A stretch of DNA of 64,000 nucleotides from Chryseobacterium sp. PMSZPI (GTDB taxonomy: Bacteria; Bacteroidota; Bacteroidia; Flavobacteriales; Weeksellaceae). The translations under genes were made by a program, and so were the position numbers. The stretch spans positions 62,001 to 126,000 of the forward strand of contig NZ_PIZV01000051.1 in the NCBI RefSeq assembly GCF_002835665.1, in the 5' to 3' direction. The notes beneath the pieces were generated by a model. It saw only the letters and a program-made list of their open reading frames with translations. It had not been told where the DNA came from and did no database searches. Each line of letters begins with the position of its first letter. The first letter of the stretch is position 1. Below, piece by piece: positions 27,315 through 35,439 of this stretch.

Positions 27315-27341
27315 TCTCTCCAGACGGAGAGATTTTTTTAT
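27315..27341 (+). terminator. Terminator after aminotransferase gene
   Basis: Stem CTCTCC/GGAGAG, then a T run. Confidence 0.75.
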
Positions 27342-27439
27342 GCTTAGCATGGGAGTTTTAGTTCCTCATACTTAACATAATAGATATTTAAAATCTCTGA
27401 TAAATATCATACAGATTCTTTAAAAAAGTAACTGCTTTT

Positions 27440-27470
27440 TTGTGTAATAAAAAAATTAATTTATATATTG
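27440..27470 (+). promoter_or_regulatory. Promoter of the START-like gene
   Basis: -33 TTG at 27440-27442, 21-base spacer, -7-like TATATTG at 27464-27470, start at 27495. The -7 variant is the same as that upstream of the putative tyrS leader. Confidence 0.55.
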
Positions 27471-27494
27471 CGGGACGATAAAAACAAAGATTAT

Positions 27495-27881
27495 ATGGCG
27501 AAACATAAAGTCCATTACGAATTCCCAATGCACTGTCTATCAGAGATTTTATATGAATATCTGGCTACTGCGGAGGGGTTGTCTGAATGGTTTGCGGATG
27601 AGGTAACAGAGAAAGGTGATGATTTCTTTTTTAGCTGGGGCGGAGGACCTGCTGAAAAGGCCACTTTGATTAGATATAAGCCTGAAGGTTTCGTGCGTTT
27701 TAGATGGGAAGAAGACGAAGGAACTAAAAACTTCTTTGAAATGACTATCGTAATAGATGATATTACAGAAGATTTATCTCTAAATATTACAGATTTCTGT
27801 GAAGAAGGGGATGAAGAAGAAAACGCAATGTATTGGGAAAATCTTATTGAGAACCTCAGAATAAAATTAGGTGCAGCGTAA
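27495..27881 (+). CDS. START-like / AHSA1-type domain protein
   Basis: 128 residues from the ATG at 27495; the frame can be read from a TTG at 27468, but that lies in the promoter. The pattern KHKVHYEFPMHCLSEILYEYL, then WFADEVTEKGDDFFFSWGG and RWEEDEGTKNFFEM, matches the Bacteroidota START-like domain. A small cytosolic helix-grip protein, with a probable hydrophobic-ligand role by fold only. Confidence 0.8.
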   Translation: MAKHKVHYEFPMHCLSEILYEYLATAEGLSEWFADEVTEKGDDFFFSWGGGPAEKATLIRYKPEGFVRFRWEEDEGTKNFFEMTIVIDDITEDLSLNITDFCEEGDEEENAMYWENLIENLRIKLGAA

Positions 27882-27909
27882 TGTTGCACTGTATTAAATG
27901 ATAAAACTG

Positions 27910-27937
27910 ATGAACGATTTATCGTTCATTATTTTTT
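27910..27937 (+). terminator. Terminator after START-like gene
   Basis: Stem TGAACGAT/ATCGTTCA, then ATT and a run of seven Ts. Confidence 0.8.
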
Positions 27938-27959
27938 TGTAAATAAATCGCATCAAAAA

Positions 27960-28775
27960 TTGGAAAATCAATATTTTACATCAGACGAATTAAATGTAAA
28001 GAATAGAGCCTTTCTTTGGGGAGACTCAGTAAAGGTGTCTTTCTTTGTAAAAAACGGTGGTTTGATCATGGATGAAGAATGCTATTTCTTCCTGATGGCT
28101 TCCATGAGAAAGATGAGAATGAATATCCCTTTAACCTATACCCTGGAGTTTTTCCAGTCTCTTTTCCAAAAAGATATTATTGAAGGTAAAGGAATACAAA
28201 ATGGAATTATTAATTTCCAGGTTTTCAGAAATAATGATGAATTGACATTAGCAAAATCATCCGTTTCTTATTTTTATGAAGTTGTGGAAATGGATGATGT
28301 ATTAGCGATACATCAAAGATCATTAGAGTTAGACTTAATCAAAGAGATTAATGTCAACAATAACCTGCTAAGCAATATCAGAGTACACTGTCCTGAAAAT
28401 ATTTACGGCGGGATTTATGCTCAGGAAAATGATCTGGATGACGTCATTCTTCTGAATCCCAATAAAAGAATTGCCCGTACCACTTCAGGAAACCTTCTTT
28501 TTTTAGAAGGAGATGTTATCAAAGTTCCAAAACAGACCGAAGGAGCATACATTTCTCCTTTAATGGAAAATTTTGTGACTTTTTTACATAAAAATAATCT
28601 TGCAGATATCCAAGAGCACGAGATTATTGCCTTTGAATCTCAGAAAGCAGAAGAAATTTTAATGATATCTGATGAGAAAGGCATATTTTCTGTAGGTAAA
28701 ATAAGAAATAAGACTTTTGAAAGCTCTCGTTTTATTGAACTGGTAGAGCGTTGGAAGGCTAGTTTTAATCAATAA
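27960..28775 (+). CDS. Degenerate class IV aminotransferase-like protein (TTG start)
   Basis: 271 residues starting at a TTG; no ATG is available before residue 38, and the conserved FLWGDSVK N-terminus begins at residue 18. The overall layout follows fold type IV aminotransferases (PabC/IlvE-like), with MASMRKMRMNIP, a LLSN-I-R segment, and TTSGNLLFLEGD followed by GAYISPLMENF. The catalytic lysine position appears to be Arg141 (LSNIRV instead of LSxLK), and the PLP-nitrogen Glu position appears to be Arg173. If the alignment is right, it cannot be a normal transaminase. It may be a pseudoenzyme. Confidence 0.6.
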   Translation: MENQYFTSDELNVKNRAFLWGDSVKVSFFVKNGGLIMDEECYFFLMASMRKMRMNIPLTYTLEFFQSLFQKDIIEGKGIQNGIINFQVFRNNDELTLAKSSVSYFYEVVEMDDVLAIHQRSLELDLIKEINVNNNLLSNIRVHCPENIYGGIYAQENDLDDVILLNPNKRIARTTSGNLLFLEGDVIKVPKQTEGAYISPLMENFVTFLHKNNLADIQEHEIIAFESQKAEEILMISDEKGIFSVGKIRNKTFESSRFIELVERWKASFNQ

Positions 28776-28784
28776 AAAATTGAC

Positions 28785-28831
28785 AAACCCGGTAAACAAC
28801 AAAATTACACAGTCCTTTACCGGGTTTTATT
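28785..28831 (+). terminator. Terminator after class IV-like gene
   Basis: Twelve-base perfect stem AAACCCGGTAAA/TTTACCGGGTTT with a 19-base loop. A and T runs flank it, so it may work in both directions. Confidence 0.82.
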
Positions 28832-28860
28832 CTGAGTAAATCAGAAATTGTTTCTTTTAT

Positions 28861-29442
28861 TTAGTATTCGTTGATAACATCCACGAATTTTTGTGCGATT
28901 TCCTTTTGTCCTTCTTCGCTGGTGATATATTTTCTATCATTTGAATTATTAAGAAATCCTACTTCTACCAATACAGCAGGAGCTTTAGTTTCTCTTAAAA
29001 TATGGAGATTACGCTCTAAAATCCTTTGGGTATCAAATTTTTTAGAAATTTTTTCAGCTAATTTTTTGGAAGCTTCAGAGTTCTGAATGTAAACTTCAGC
29101 TCCATGATTGGGAGTTTCTTCCTGAGGAGATTTATTCACATGAATTGAAATCACCATCTCAGGATTCAATGCATTAATCTGATGGGTTCTTTCAGCAAGA
29201 GAAGGATAATTGTCTGCATCTCTGGTTAAGACGATCTCATACTTATCCTGACCTTGGCTTATCTTTTGAATTTCCTTGGCTATTCCCAAAGAAATATCCT
29301 TTTCAGAGAATTGACCATATACAACTCCATTGTCGTTTCCGCCATGACCGGCATCTATAACAATATATTTTTTATTAATAGGAGTGAATGATAAAAATGC
29401 AGTAGAAAAGACTGATAAAGTAAGTAGTTTGATTCCTCTCAT
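28861..29442 (-). CDS. N-acetylmuramoyl-L-alanine amidase (Amidase_3)
   Basis: Cleaves the amide link between MurNAc and the stem peptide. 193 residues with a short signal sequence (1-20). Catalytic zinc ligands are read as His33 in DAGHGG, Glu in SEKDISL, His in SIHVNKSP, and Glu in VLVEVGFLNN. It is short compared with AmiA/B/C because it lacks an AMIN domain. It lies alone, minus strand, 102 bases before the yqgE stop. Confidence 0.9.
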   Translation of the reverse strand: MRGIKLLTLSVFSTAFLSFTPINKKYIVIDAGHGGNDNGVVYGQFSEKDISLGIAKEIQKISQGQDKYEIVLTRDADNYPSLAERTHQINALNPEMVISIHVNKSPQEETPNHGAEVYIQNSEASKKLAEKISKKFDTQRILERNLHILRETKAPAVLVEVGFLNNSNDRKYITSEEGQKEIAQKFVDVINEY

Positions 29443-29544
29443 TTCCAGTGATTTTGGTTTTTCAAAGAACGTGAAAACTTTCTTTAAAATTGGTTAACAT
29501 AATCTTAAAGTTTGTTAATTATGTTCCTGTTTTAAAGTAGGTTA

Positions 29545-30096
29545 CTAATTCAATGAGATGTCTTCAGGCGAATTGGCCCAAAGTAAAAACTCACCACCCA
29601 GATTCTGCATTATCGATTTCCACAAACTTTGATCGTTTGGAAGCGTGTAGTCAAGATTATAAACATCCACTACAGTCCACATCTTGCGTTGAACTTCCGT
29701 ATCCAATTGGTTTGGAGACCATCCGGAATATCCGGAAAAGATCTTTACATTATGAATATCAAGTTCATTGTTCAACACAGCACTGATGATGCGTTCAATA
29801 TCTTCTGTAAGATAATATTCATCGGTGATTTCAGTGTAAATCTCAGTGACTTTTTCTTTACCTTTTACAATAAAAAAAACTTTATCATTCTCCACAGGTC
29901 CTCCATCATAGACTTCGATCTTGAAATCAAAAAAATCTTTGAATTTAGTACTCATCTGGCTGTTCTTTTTATTTAATATCAAACCAAATGCTCCACTTTC
30001 ATTATGTTCAATAACCAATACTACCGATCTGGAAAAAAGATCGCCGGAAATGTCAGGGGTCGAGATTAATATTTTACCTTTGTATGAGTGATTCAT
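29545..30096 (-). CDS. YqgE/AlgH family protein (UPF0301)
   Basis: 183 residues from the start at 30096. A longer frame to 30204 would overlap pdxH and is not preferred, because a TAAATTTG -7 box (complement of 30100-30107) lies four bases before this ATG. The pattern GKILISTPDISGDLFSRSVVLVIEHNE, then GLILNKK, GGPV, and a GYSGWSPNQL loop is diagnostic. The function of this conserved cytosolic family is not established. Confidence 0.9.
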   Translation of the reverse strand: MNHSYKGKILISTPDISGDLFSRSVVLVIEHNESGAFGLILNKKNSQMSTKFKDFFDFKIEVYDGGPVENDKVFFIVKGKEKVTEIYTEITDEYYLTEDIERIISAVLNNELDIHNVKIFSGYSGWSPNQLDTEVQRKMWTVVDVYNLDYTLPNDQSLWKSIMQNLGGEFLLWANSPEDISLN

Positions 30097-30107
30097 ACTC
30101 AAATTTA
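30075..30107. promoter_or_regulatory. Divergent promoter region of yqgE and pdxH
   Basis: Minus strand TAAATTTG (complement of 30100-30107), almost leaderless for yqgE at 30096. Plus strand TACCTTTG at 30075-30082, 38 bases before the pdxH start. The -33 elements are weak. Confidence 0.5.
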
Positions 30108-30120
30108 ATAAAAAATATTT

Positions 30121-30762
30121 ATGGAAAACCTGCACGACAAAAGAAAAGTGTACGAGAAGTCCCAACTTATTGAAAGTGAGATAAAACAAAATCCAATCGA
30201 ACAATTCAGGGACTGGTTTTTAGAAGCTAGTGAGAGTCCTGCTATCTCTGAAGCTAATGCTATGGCTGTTTCTACAGTAGAAGAAGACGGTTGTCCCAGA
30301 ACCAGAATGGTGCTGCTTAAGGCCTATACCCATGAAGGATTTATCTTTTACACCAATTATAACAGCAAAAAAGGAAAAGCAATAGCCCACAATCATAAAG
30401 CTTGCCTGCATTTTTTCTGGCCTAATCTCGAAAGACAGGTTATTATTAAGGCTGATTTAGAAAAAGTAGCAGAGAACCTGAGTGACGGTTATTTTCATTC
30501 AAGGCCAAAAGGAAGTCAGCTGGGAGCGGTTGTTTCTCCACAAAGTCAAGTGATCCCAAATAGGGAATTTTTAGAAGATAAGTTGAAAGATTTAGAAAAA
30601 GAATTTGAAAATACAGAAGTTCCCCGACCTGTAAATTGGGGTGGCTATCTGGCAAAACCTTATGAAATTGAATTCTGGCAAGGAAGACCTAATCGTCTAC
30701 ATGATAGAATTGTGTATCAGTTGGAAGATTTGGATTGGAAGATTTCAAGGTTAGCACCATGA
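30121..30762 (+). CDS. pdxH: Pyridoxamine 5'-phosphate oxidase
   Basis: Oxidises PNP/PMP to PLP using FMN. 213 residues, the family norm. Contains VEEDGCPRTRMVLLKAYTHEGFIFYTNY (FMN-binding strand), ACLHFFWPNLERQV, SRPKGSQLGAVVSPQS, and the C-terminal RPNRLHDRIVYQ with the substrate-binding Arg-His pair, ending SRLAP. It is divergent from yqgE. Confidence 0.95.
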   Translation: MENLHDKRKVYEKSQLIESEIKQNPIEQFRDWFLEASESPAISEANAMAVSTVEEDGCPRTRMVLLKAYTHEGFIFYTNYNSKKGKAIAHNHKACLHFFWPNLERQVIIKADLEKVAENLSDGYFHSRPKGSQLGAVVSPQSQVIPNREFLEDKLKDLEKEFENTEVPRPVNWGGYLAKPYEIEFWQGRPNRLHDRIVYQLEDLDWKISRLAP

Positions 30763-30805
30763 TTTTTCGCCGGTATAATTTATAATAGACTTTATAGCAT
30801 CAAAA

Positions 30806-30836
30806 TAAGCGGACTTTAGTCTGCTTATTTTATATC
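30806..30836 (+). terminator. Terminator after pdxH
   Basis: Stem AATAAGCGGACT/AGTCTGCTTATT (with one G-T pair), followed by T-rich sequence. Confidence 0.75.
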
Positions 30837-31046
30837 CACCGCTTAATTACATCCAATATTGAATCCATTGGATTTTTTTAAACTATAAATGGGCTAAAAC
30901 CTGTTTCTTTTGATTGGTATTTCATATAAAGTAGAATGGATTATCTTAGATTTTGGATAAGTCTCAAAAGTAGATAAAACGTTTGGTTAATATGAAAGGA
31001 AAGTAAATTAGCTTTTTACTACTCTAAGCTTATACTGAAGTTTTAT

Positions 31047-31224
31047 TTAGACGCAAAGGCAAGATGCAATTCATTATTGATAAGGGAGCAAAGAAAGCCA
31101 TAAAGGTCGCTGATGAAGCGATATGGATATGCGTACGCTTAGAAAGAATCAATACAATTGATTCAAGCCTTTGCTTCCTAAAATATAACACTATATAATA
31201 AAAATCCTTTGCGTGAAATTTAAA
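31047..31224. repeat. Inverted-repeat element with ACGCAAAGG arms
   Basis: Left arm TTTAGACGCAAAGGCAA (31046 onward) and right arm TCCTTTGCGTGAAATT (31205-31220) are complementary. The interior holds a hairpin GAATCAAT-ACA-ATTGATTC (31147-31165) and two GCAAAG motifs. It sits in a 587-base gap between pdxH and hup. The part of the gap before it (30840-31040) shows nothing recognisable. Confidence 0.55.
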
Positions 31225-31300
31225 GATTAAATAGATCTAAATATTTTAAACTCCCCCAACTTTTGCTCTTGATCCCTTTTTTCAAGACCATTAAGCACAA

Positions 31301-31327
31301 AAAAAGCTGTTTCTTAGAAACAGCCTT
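31301..31327 (-). terminator. Terminator after HU gene
   Basis: Read on the minus strand: stem GGCTGTTTC/GAAACAGC, followed by a T run of seven. Confidence 0.88.
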
Positions 31328-31349
31328 TGAATTTTCGTAATCTGAATGA

Positions 31350-31640
31350 TTATTTTTTCTTAGCACCAGAAACTGCGTTTGATAAATCAGCTCCAGCTTT
31401 GAATTTAGCAACTTTTTTAGCAGCAATTTTGATTGGTTTTTTAGTTGCAGGGTTAATACCTTGTCTAGCTGCTCTCTCAGCTACTGAGAAAGTACCGAAA
31501 CCTACTAAAGAAACTTTTCCGTCTTTTTTCTTTAAAGTAGAAGTTACGTTAGAAATGAATGATTCTAAAGCAGCTTTAGCTGCAACTTTAGTGATTCCTG
31601 CATCTTTTGCGATTGCGTCGATTAATTCAGACTTGTTCAT
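31350..31640 (-). CDS. hup: HU family DNA-binding protein
   Basis: Nucleoid-associated dimeric DNA-bending protein. 96 residues. MNKSELIDAIAKDAGITKVAAKAALES (helices), then VGFGTFSVAERAARQGINPATKK, the DNA-inserting arm with the conserved NPAT proline, and a Lys-rich tail. Preceded by a strong -33/-7 promoter and followed by a terminator. Confidence 0.95.
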   Translation of the reverse strand: MNKSELIDAIAKDAGITKVAAKAALESFISNVTSTLKKKDGKVSLVGFGTFSVAERAARQGINPATKKPIKIAAKKVAKFKAGADLSNAVSGAKKK

Positions 31641-31674
31641 AATTTTTAATATTAAAGTTAGTTCGTAATTATAG

Positions 31675-31704
31675 CAAATATAATACTATTTTCTAATTGT
31701 GCAA
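31675..31704 (-). promoter_or_regulatory. Promoter of hup
   Basis: Minus strand: TTG (complement of 31702-31704), 19-base spacer, TATATTTG (complement of 31675-31682). The leader is about 30 bases. Confidence 0.7.
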
Positions 31705-32027
31705 TTTTTTTATTAAAACTTATATAATTTTTTTGCTTTTCAATGAAAACAGTTAAAATATGATAATTCGTATTTTCACGAAAAATCTACGTTACGGGTT
31801 ACTAAAATCGTGCCAAATGCTTATGTGTATTGACTTTAGCAATTTGTTAATATTATTTTCTGTATTTATTAAATCCTAAATTGTGTATAAAGAATTGACG
31901 TTTTTGAGGATATGTTTGTTGATTTTACAAGTAAATTTCATTTTTTTTATGTTTTGAAAAATTAAACACCTGTGTTTGTGGGAGTTTTTAAATGATCATG
32001 ATGACCTGTTTTGTAAATTTTTATTAA
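31705..32027. other. Gap between divergent hup and panD; nothing coding seen
   Basis: AT-rich divergent intergenic region of about 320 bases between the hup promoter and the panD -7 box. No small ORF with a convincing start, hairpin or repeat was found. Confidence 0.5.
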
Positions 32028-32035
32028 TAAATTTG
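32028..32035 (+). promoter_or_regulatory. -7 box TAAATTTG, near leaderless, before panD
   Basis: The box ends four bases before the ATG at 32040, so the mRNA is expected to be leaderless or nearly so. Confidence 0.55.
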
Positions 32036-32039
32036 CAGC

Positions 32040-32390
32040 ATGTTAATAGAAGTTTTCAAATCTAAGATCCATAGGGTGAGAGTAACTGCCTCTGACCTTA
32101 ATTATATAGGAAGTATAACGATAGATGAAGATCTTATAGAAGCTGCCGGTTTGGTAGTAGGAGAGAGAGTCTATATTGTGAATGTAAACAACGGAGAACG
32201 TTTTGATACGTATGTGATCAAAGGAAAAAGAAAATCGGGAGAAGTATGCCTGAACGGACCTGCGGCTAGAAAGGTACAGAAAGATGATATTATCATTATT
32301 ATAGCTTATGCACAGATGACTCCTGAAGAAGCAAAAGACTTTCAACCGAAAATAGTTTTCCCGGACGAAAAAACAAACCTTCTTACTTAA
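32040..32390 (+). CDS. panD: Aspartate 1-decarboxylase (pyruvoyl enzyme)
   Basis: Makes beta-alanine for pantothenate/CoA synthesis. 116 residues. The self-cleavage site Gly24-Ser25 (YIGS) is intact, so Ser25 becomes the pyruvoyl cofactor. Other family marks are [14 protein letters not shown], the catalytic-site ERFDTYVI, and the C-terminal GPAARK then IIIIAYAQM. Followed three bases later by the flippase-like gene, so the two are co-transcribed. Confidence 0.95.
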
Positions 32391-32393
32391 TTT

Positions 32394-33422
32394 ATGGAGA
32401 AAACATCAAAAAGTCCTTTAAAATCAATACTTACAATAGTAATATCGCTTGCTTTTGCAGGCTTTTTTTTATGGCTTGCCTTAAAAGGACTTGATTTTAA
32501 AGTGATTCAAAAATCGTTGGCTAAAGCAAATTACCTTTGGGTACTGTTTGCTGCAGTGTTTGGTCTTTTAGCTTATTGGTTCAGAGCAATTCGTTGGAAT
32601 CTGATGTTGGAACCTATGGGACATAGTATTTCTAATGCTAATTCACTTTGGTCCATATCCTTTGGATATTTGATGAACCTTACCATTCCAAGAAGTGGAG
32701 AGGTGGCGAGAGCAACAGCTTTATATGGGGTTGAAAAAGTACCTGTAGATAAATCTTTTGGAACCATTATTTTAGAAAGAGTAGTAGATCTTGTATGTAT
32801 GCTTGTTTTTTTAGGTTTGACATTACTATTCAAGTATGAGGCGATTTTGTCTTTTTATGAAAATTCAGGAATCCATATTAACCCTAATAAAATATTATTT
32901 GGCCTTTTAATTGTAATCGTAGGAACTGTTTTGTTCTTTGTGTTTAAAAAGAAATTGGCAGACGTTCCGTTTTTAGGGAAAATTGTCAATTTTATAGATG
33001 GAATTTTTCAGGGACTGACTACTATTTTTAAGTTAAAGCAAAAAGGAAAATTTATTTTATATACTGTTGGAATCTGGGTTTCCTATTATTTTGCAGCCTA
33101 TTTAGTATGTTTTGCCCTTCCGGAAACATCAGGATTTACATTGGCAGATGGTTTCTTCATTATTGTAGTTGGGACATTAGGAATGATTATTCCTGCCAGT
33201 GGAGGAATCGGAGCCTATAATCTGGCGATGAAATATGGATTTATGGCTTTATTTATCTCGGTAGGGAAAAGTGCCGATTTAGGAGGAGAAATGGGGCTTA
33301 CTTACTCCTTTATTTCTTTACCACTTCAAATTGTACTTATGTTGGTGATGGGGCTTATTTCCATCCCAATGTTGGCAAAGGCAAGAAATGTTGCTGCTTC
33401 AGATAAAGATTTTAAAGAATAA
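32394..33422 (+). CDS. Lysylphosphatidylglycerol synthetase TM-region / UPF0104 flippase-like membrane protein
   Basis: 342 residues with 8-9 membrane helices and no catalytic C-terminal domain. Characteristic motifs are YWFRAIRWNLMLEPMG, then IPRSGEVARATALYG, ILERVVDLV, and a late GGIGAYNLAM with the family GGxGxR/N-like loop. This is the AglD/UPF0104 family, in which some members flip or modify lipids. The substrate here is unknown. Second gene after panD; ends at a strong terminator. Confidence 0.85.
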   Translation: MEKTSKSPLKSILTIVISLAFAGFFLWLALKGLDFKVIQKSLAKANYLWVLFAAVFGLLAYWFRAIRWNLMLEPMGHSISNANSLWSISFGYLMNLTIPRSGEVARATALYGVEKVPVDKSFGTIILERVVDLVCMLVFLGLTLLFKYEAILSFYENSGIHINPNKILFGLLIVIVGTVLFFVFKKKLADVPFLGKIVNFIDGIFQGLTTIFKLKQKGKFILYTVGIWVSYYFAAYLVCFALPETSGFTLADGFFIIVVGTLGMIIPASGGIGAYNLAMKYGFMALFISVGKSADLGGEMGLTYSFISLPLQIVLMLVMGLISIPMLAKARNVAASDKDFKE

Positions 33423-33444
33423 ATACAGTAGTATTATAAATATA

Positions 33445-33477
33445 AAGGTTCAATTCTAAAAATTGAACCTTTTTTAT
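33445..33477 (+). terminator. Terminator after flippase-like gene
   Basis: Eleven-base stem AAGGTTCAATT/AATTGAACCTT, loop CTAAA, then Ts. Confidence 0.9.
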
Positions 33478-33505
33478 TGTTGATGCTAATGAGTCTATAC
33501 AATCA

Positions 33506-33940
33506 TTATTTGAACTCCGTAAAATAAGAGTAAGCATCCTCACCTATGATTTTAAAACCCAGACCGGAATAGAGATGCTGAGCTTTATTAGTTTTTAAAA
33601 CACTTAATGTAACCGGTTTTGCCGTTGATGAAGCTTCTGCCAGAATATTTGTTAAAATCATTCTTCCTAATCCTTTACCTTGCTGCCCGGGATCAATCTG
33701 AAGTTGCAGTATATCGATTTTATCTTCTGCTCTGTTGATCTTTAATAGCCCAATAGGCTGATGACCGAGAAAAATGATGTTTGCTTTTTCAAATTCATAT
33801 AAGATTCTCTTGAGAGTGGTTTCTTGATCAGTTGGAAGGAGTGATTCCTCATAATGTGGATTCATTGTTTTCGTTCTGAGCTCAAGAAGAAAATCGATGT
33901 CATTTTCTGTGGCTTTGCGATAGGTAAGATCTACACTCAT
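33506..33940 (-). CDS. GNAT family N-acetyltransferase
   Basis: 144 residues. N-terminal YRKATENDIDFLLELRTKTM, the acetyl-CoA loop QIDPGQQGKGLGRMIL (motif A), and a C-terminal HLYSGLGFKIIGED (motif B). The substrate is unknown. It is a single gene on the minus strand, convergent with the panD operon. Confidence 0.85.
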   Translation of the reverse strand: MSVDLTYRKATENDIDFLLELRTKTMNPHYEESLLPTDQETTLKRILYEFEKANIIFLGHQPIGLLKINRAEDKIDILQLQIDPGQQGKGLGRMILTNILAEASSTAKPVTLSVLKTNKAQHLYSGLGFKIIGEDAYSYFTEFK

Positions 33941-34031
33941 TGTCCTTTATTTTTAGCGATCGTTAGCTAAACGAAGATATTAATTTAACTTGATTTATAC
34001 GGTGAGATAAATCAATATTTAAGCGGAAAAA

Positions 34032-34058
34032 GCCGGAAAAAATTCCAGCTTCTGACTT
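34032..34058 (-). terminator. Probable terminator after tyrS
   Basis: Read on the minus strand: stem AGCTGGAA/TTCCGGCT (one mismatch), then TTTTTCC. Moderate quality. Confidence 0.5.
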
Positions 34059-34063
34059 TCTGC

Positions 34064-35263
34064 TCAAATCAATTCAAAAAAAGCTCTTTTTCCAATCTTT
34101 ATCTTGGTATTGGAGACCAATGCTAATTTTTCATCAGGTTCGGTTATTTTATCATTATTGATTTGAATACCTCCACCTTCAATTAATCTTCGCAATGCTG
34201 ATTTGCTAAGATCAGTTCTTAATTGATGACAAAGTTCAATGAGAGATATTGGGTTTTCATCGTGATTCAGAGATTGTATGGAAATCTGTTCAAAGGTTTT
34301 CTCCTCAAAATTTTTGTTTTGAAACTGATTGCTGAAAAAATGTTCTGCATTCTTTGCATCTACTTCATTATGGTATTGAGTGATGATGTTTCGGGCAATT
34401 ATTTTTTTGATGTTCATTGGATTTTCGCCATATTCCATTTTTGATTTTAAATCTATTTTTTCTTCAAGGGAAAAATTGGTAGCCAGATTAATGAATTCAT
34501 CAATCAAAGTATCCGGAATAGACATCGTTTTTCCAAACATTTCATTAGGACTGTCGGTAAGTCCAATAGTATTGTTCAGAGATTTGCTCATTTTTTCTTT
34601 TCCGTCCAGTCCTTTTAATAAAGGCATACACATGACGATTTGAGGAGACATTTGATGGACTTCCTGTAGGTGTCTTCCCATAGTACAGTTGAAAAGTTGG
34701 TCTGTGCCACCCATTTCGATATCGCATTCAATTTTTACAGAATCAAACCCTTGAAGAATAGGATATACCAGCTCATGCATCGCAATTGGAGTGTTTTCCG
34801 TAAATCTTTTGTTAAAATCATTTCGATGCATCAATTGAGCTACAGTGACTTTTGATAATAACTGAATGACTTCAGAAAACTCAAGAGCGTCCAACCAATC
34901 CGAATTAAAGACAATTTTTGTTTTTTCAACATCAATGATTTTAGAAAGCTGATTGATATAAGTTTGAGCATTATGCTGTACATCTTCAGTACTCAAAGGT
35001 TGTCTTGCTTTATTCTTTCCTGTAGGGTCACCAATTCTTGCTGTAAAACTTCCTACCACAATAATGATCTGATGACCAAGATCCTGGAATTCTTTTAGCT
35101 TTTTGAGAACAACTGCATGTCCCAGATGCAGATCCGGGGCTGTAGGATCAAAACCTAGCTTAATTGATAATTTTCTGTTTTCTTTTTTTGCTTGTCTTAA
35201 TTTTTCTTCCAGACCGTTTTCAGGAAGGATGATAGCAACATTTTCTTGTAATGTATGGTTCAT
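34064..35263 (-). CDS. tyrS: Tyrosyl-tRNA synthetase
   Basis: Charges tRNA-Tyr. 399 residues. The class I signatures are present: HLGH (in DPTAPDLHLGHAVVLKK) and KMSKS (GKEKMSKSLNN). The C-terminal ~65 residues form an S4-like RNA-binding domain (LRRLIEGGGIQINNDKI). It starts at 35263, 24 bases downstream of a perfect terminator hairpin. With the small Tyr-containing ORF before it, this suggests attenuation control (see findings). Confidence 0.95.
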   Translation of the reverse strand: MNHTLQENVAIILPENGLEEKLRQAKKENRKLSIKLGFDPTAPDLHLGHAVVLKKLKEFQDLGHQIIIVVGSFTARIGDPTGKNKARQPLSTEDVQHNAQTYINQLSKIIDVEKTKIVFNSDWLDALEFSEVIQLLSKVTVAQLMHRNDFNKRFTENTPIAMHELVYPILQGFDSVKIECDIEMGGTDQLFNCTMGRHLQEVHQMSPQIVMCMPLLKGLDGKEKMSKSLNNTIGLTDSPNEMFGKTMSIPDTLIDEFINLATNFSLEEKIDLKSKMEYGENPMNIKKIIARNIITQYHNEVDAKNAEHFFSNQFQNKNFEEKTFEQISIQSLNHDENPISLIELCHQLRTDLSKSALRRLIEGGGIQINNDKITEPDEKLALVSNTKIKIGKRAFFELI

Positions 35264-35286
35264 ATTGAATTATTTTAAAAATGAAA

Positions 35287-35311
35287 AGCCCGGACAGGTA
35301 CTGTCCGGGCT
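35287..35311 (-). terminator. Hairpin upstream of tyrS, probable attenuator terminator
   Basis: Perfect 11-base stem AGCCCGGACAG/CTGTCCGGGCT with a TAC loop (minus strand), followed by TTTCATTTTT. It sits between the small leader ORF and tyrS, so it reads as an internal terminator rather than the end of a long gene. Confidence 0.8.
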
Positions 35312-35336
35312 CTATATATTAAGTAGATTATTTAAT

Positions 35337-35432
35337 TTAGAATACAGATATAGAAAGTCTTCCCGAACGATAACTCGGGGAGTAATACTCACTGAAAAAA
35401 GGAAGACGTAATATGCTGTTTAAATGTTTCAT
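35337..35432 (-). CDS. Putative tyrS leader peptide, 31 residues
   Basis: Minus-strand ATG (35432) to TAA (35337). The peptide contains Tyr16, Tyr17 and Tyr21 (SEYYSPSYRSG); nothing else in it suggests a protein domain. The ATG is a few bases downstream of a TATATTGC -7-like box with a TTG 19 bases further up. The Tyr codons overlap the 5' arm of an RNA hairpin (CCCGAG at 35379-35374 with TTCGGG at 35367-35362). I infer a ribosome-stalling leader for Tyr-responsive attenuation of tyrS. It could alternatively be an unrelated small ORF. Confidence 0.6.
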   Translation of the reverse strand: MKHLNSILRLPFFSEYYSPSYRSGRLSISVF

Positions 35433-35439
35433 AGGTTGT

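Noticed and set aside
30097..30204. Upstream extension of the YqgE frame (219 residues)
   Set aside because: It would overlap pdxH, and a -7 box lies directly before the internal ATG at 30096 that starts the conserved domain.
35287..35432. T-box riboswitch before tyrS
   Set aside because: No AGGGTGGNACCGCG-like T-box sequence was seen, and T-boxes are mainly found in Firmicutes. The Tyr-codon leader plus alternative pairings fit better.
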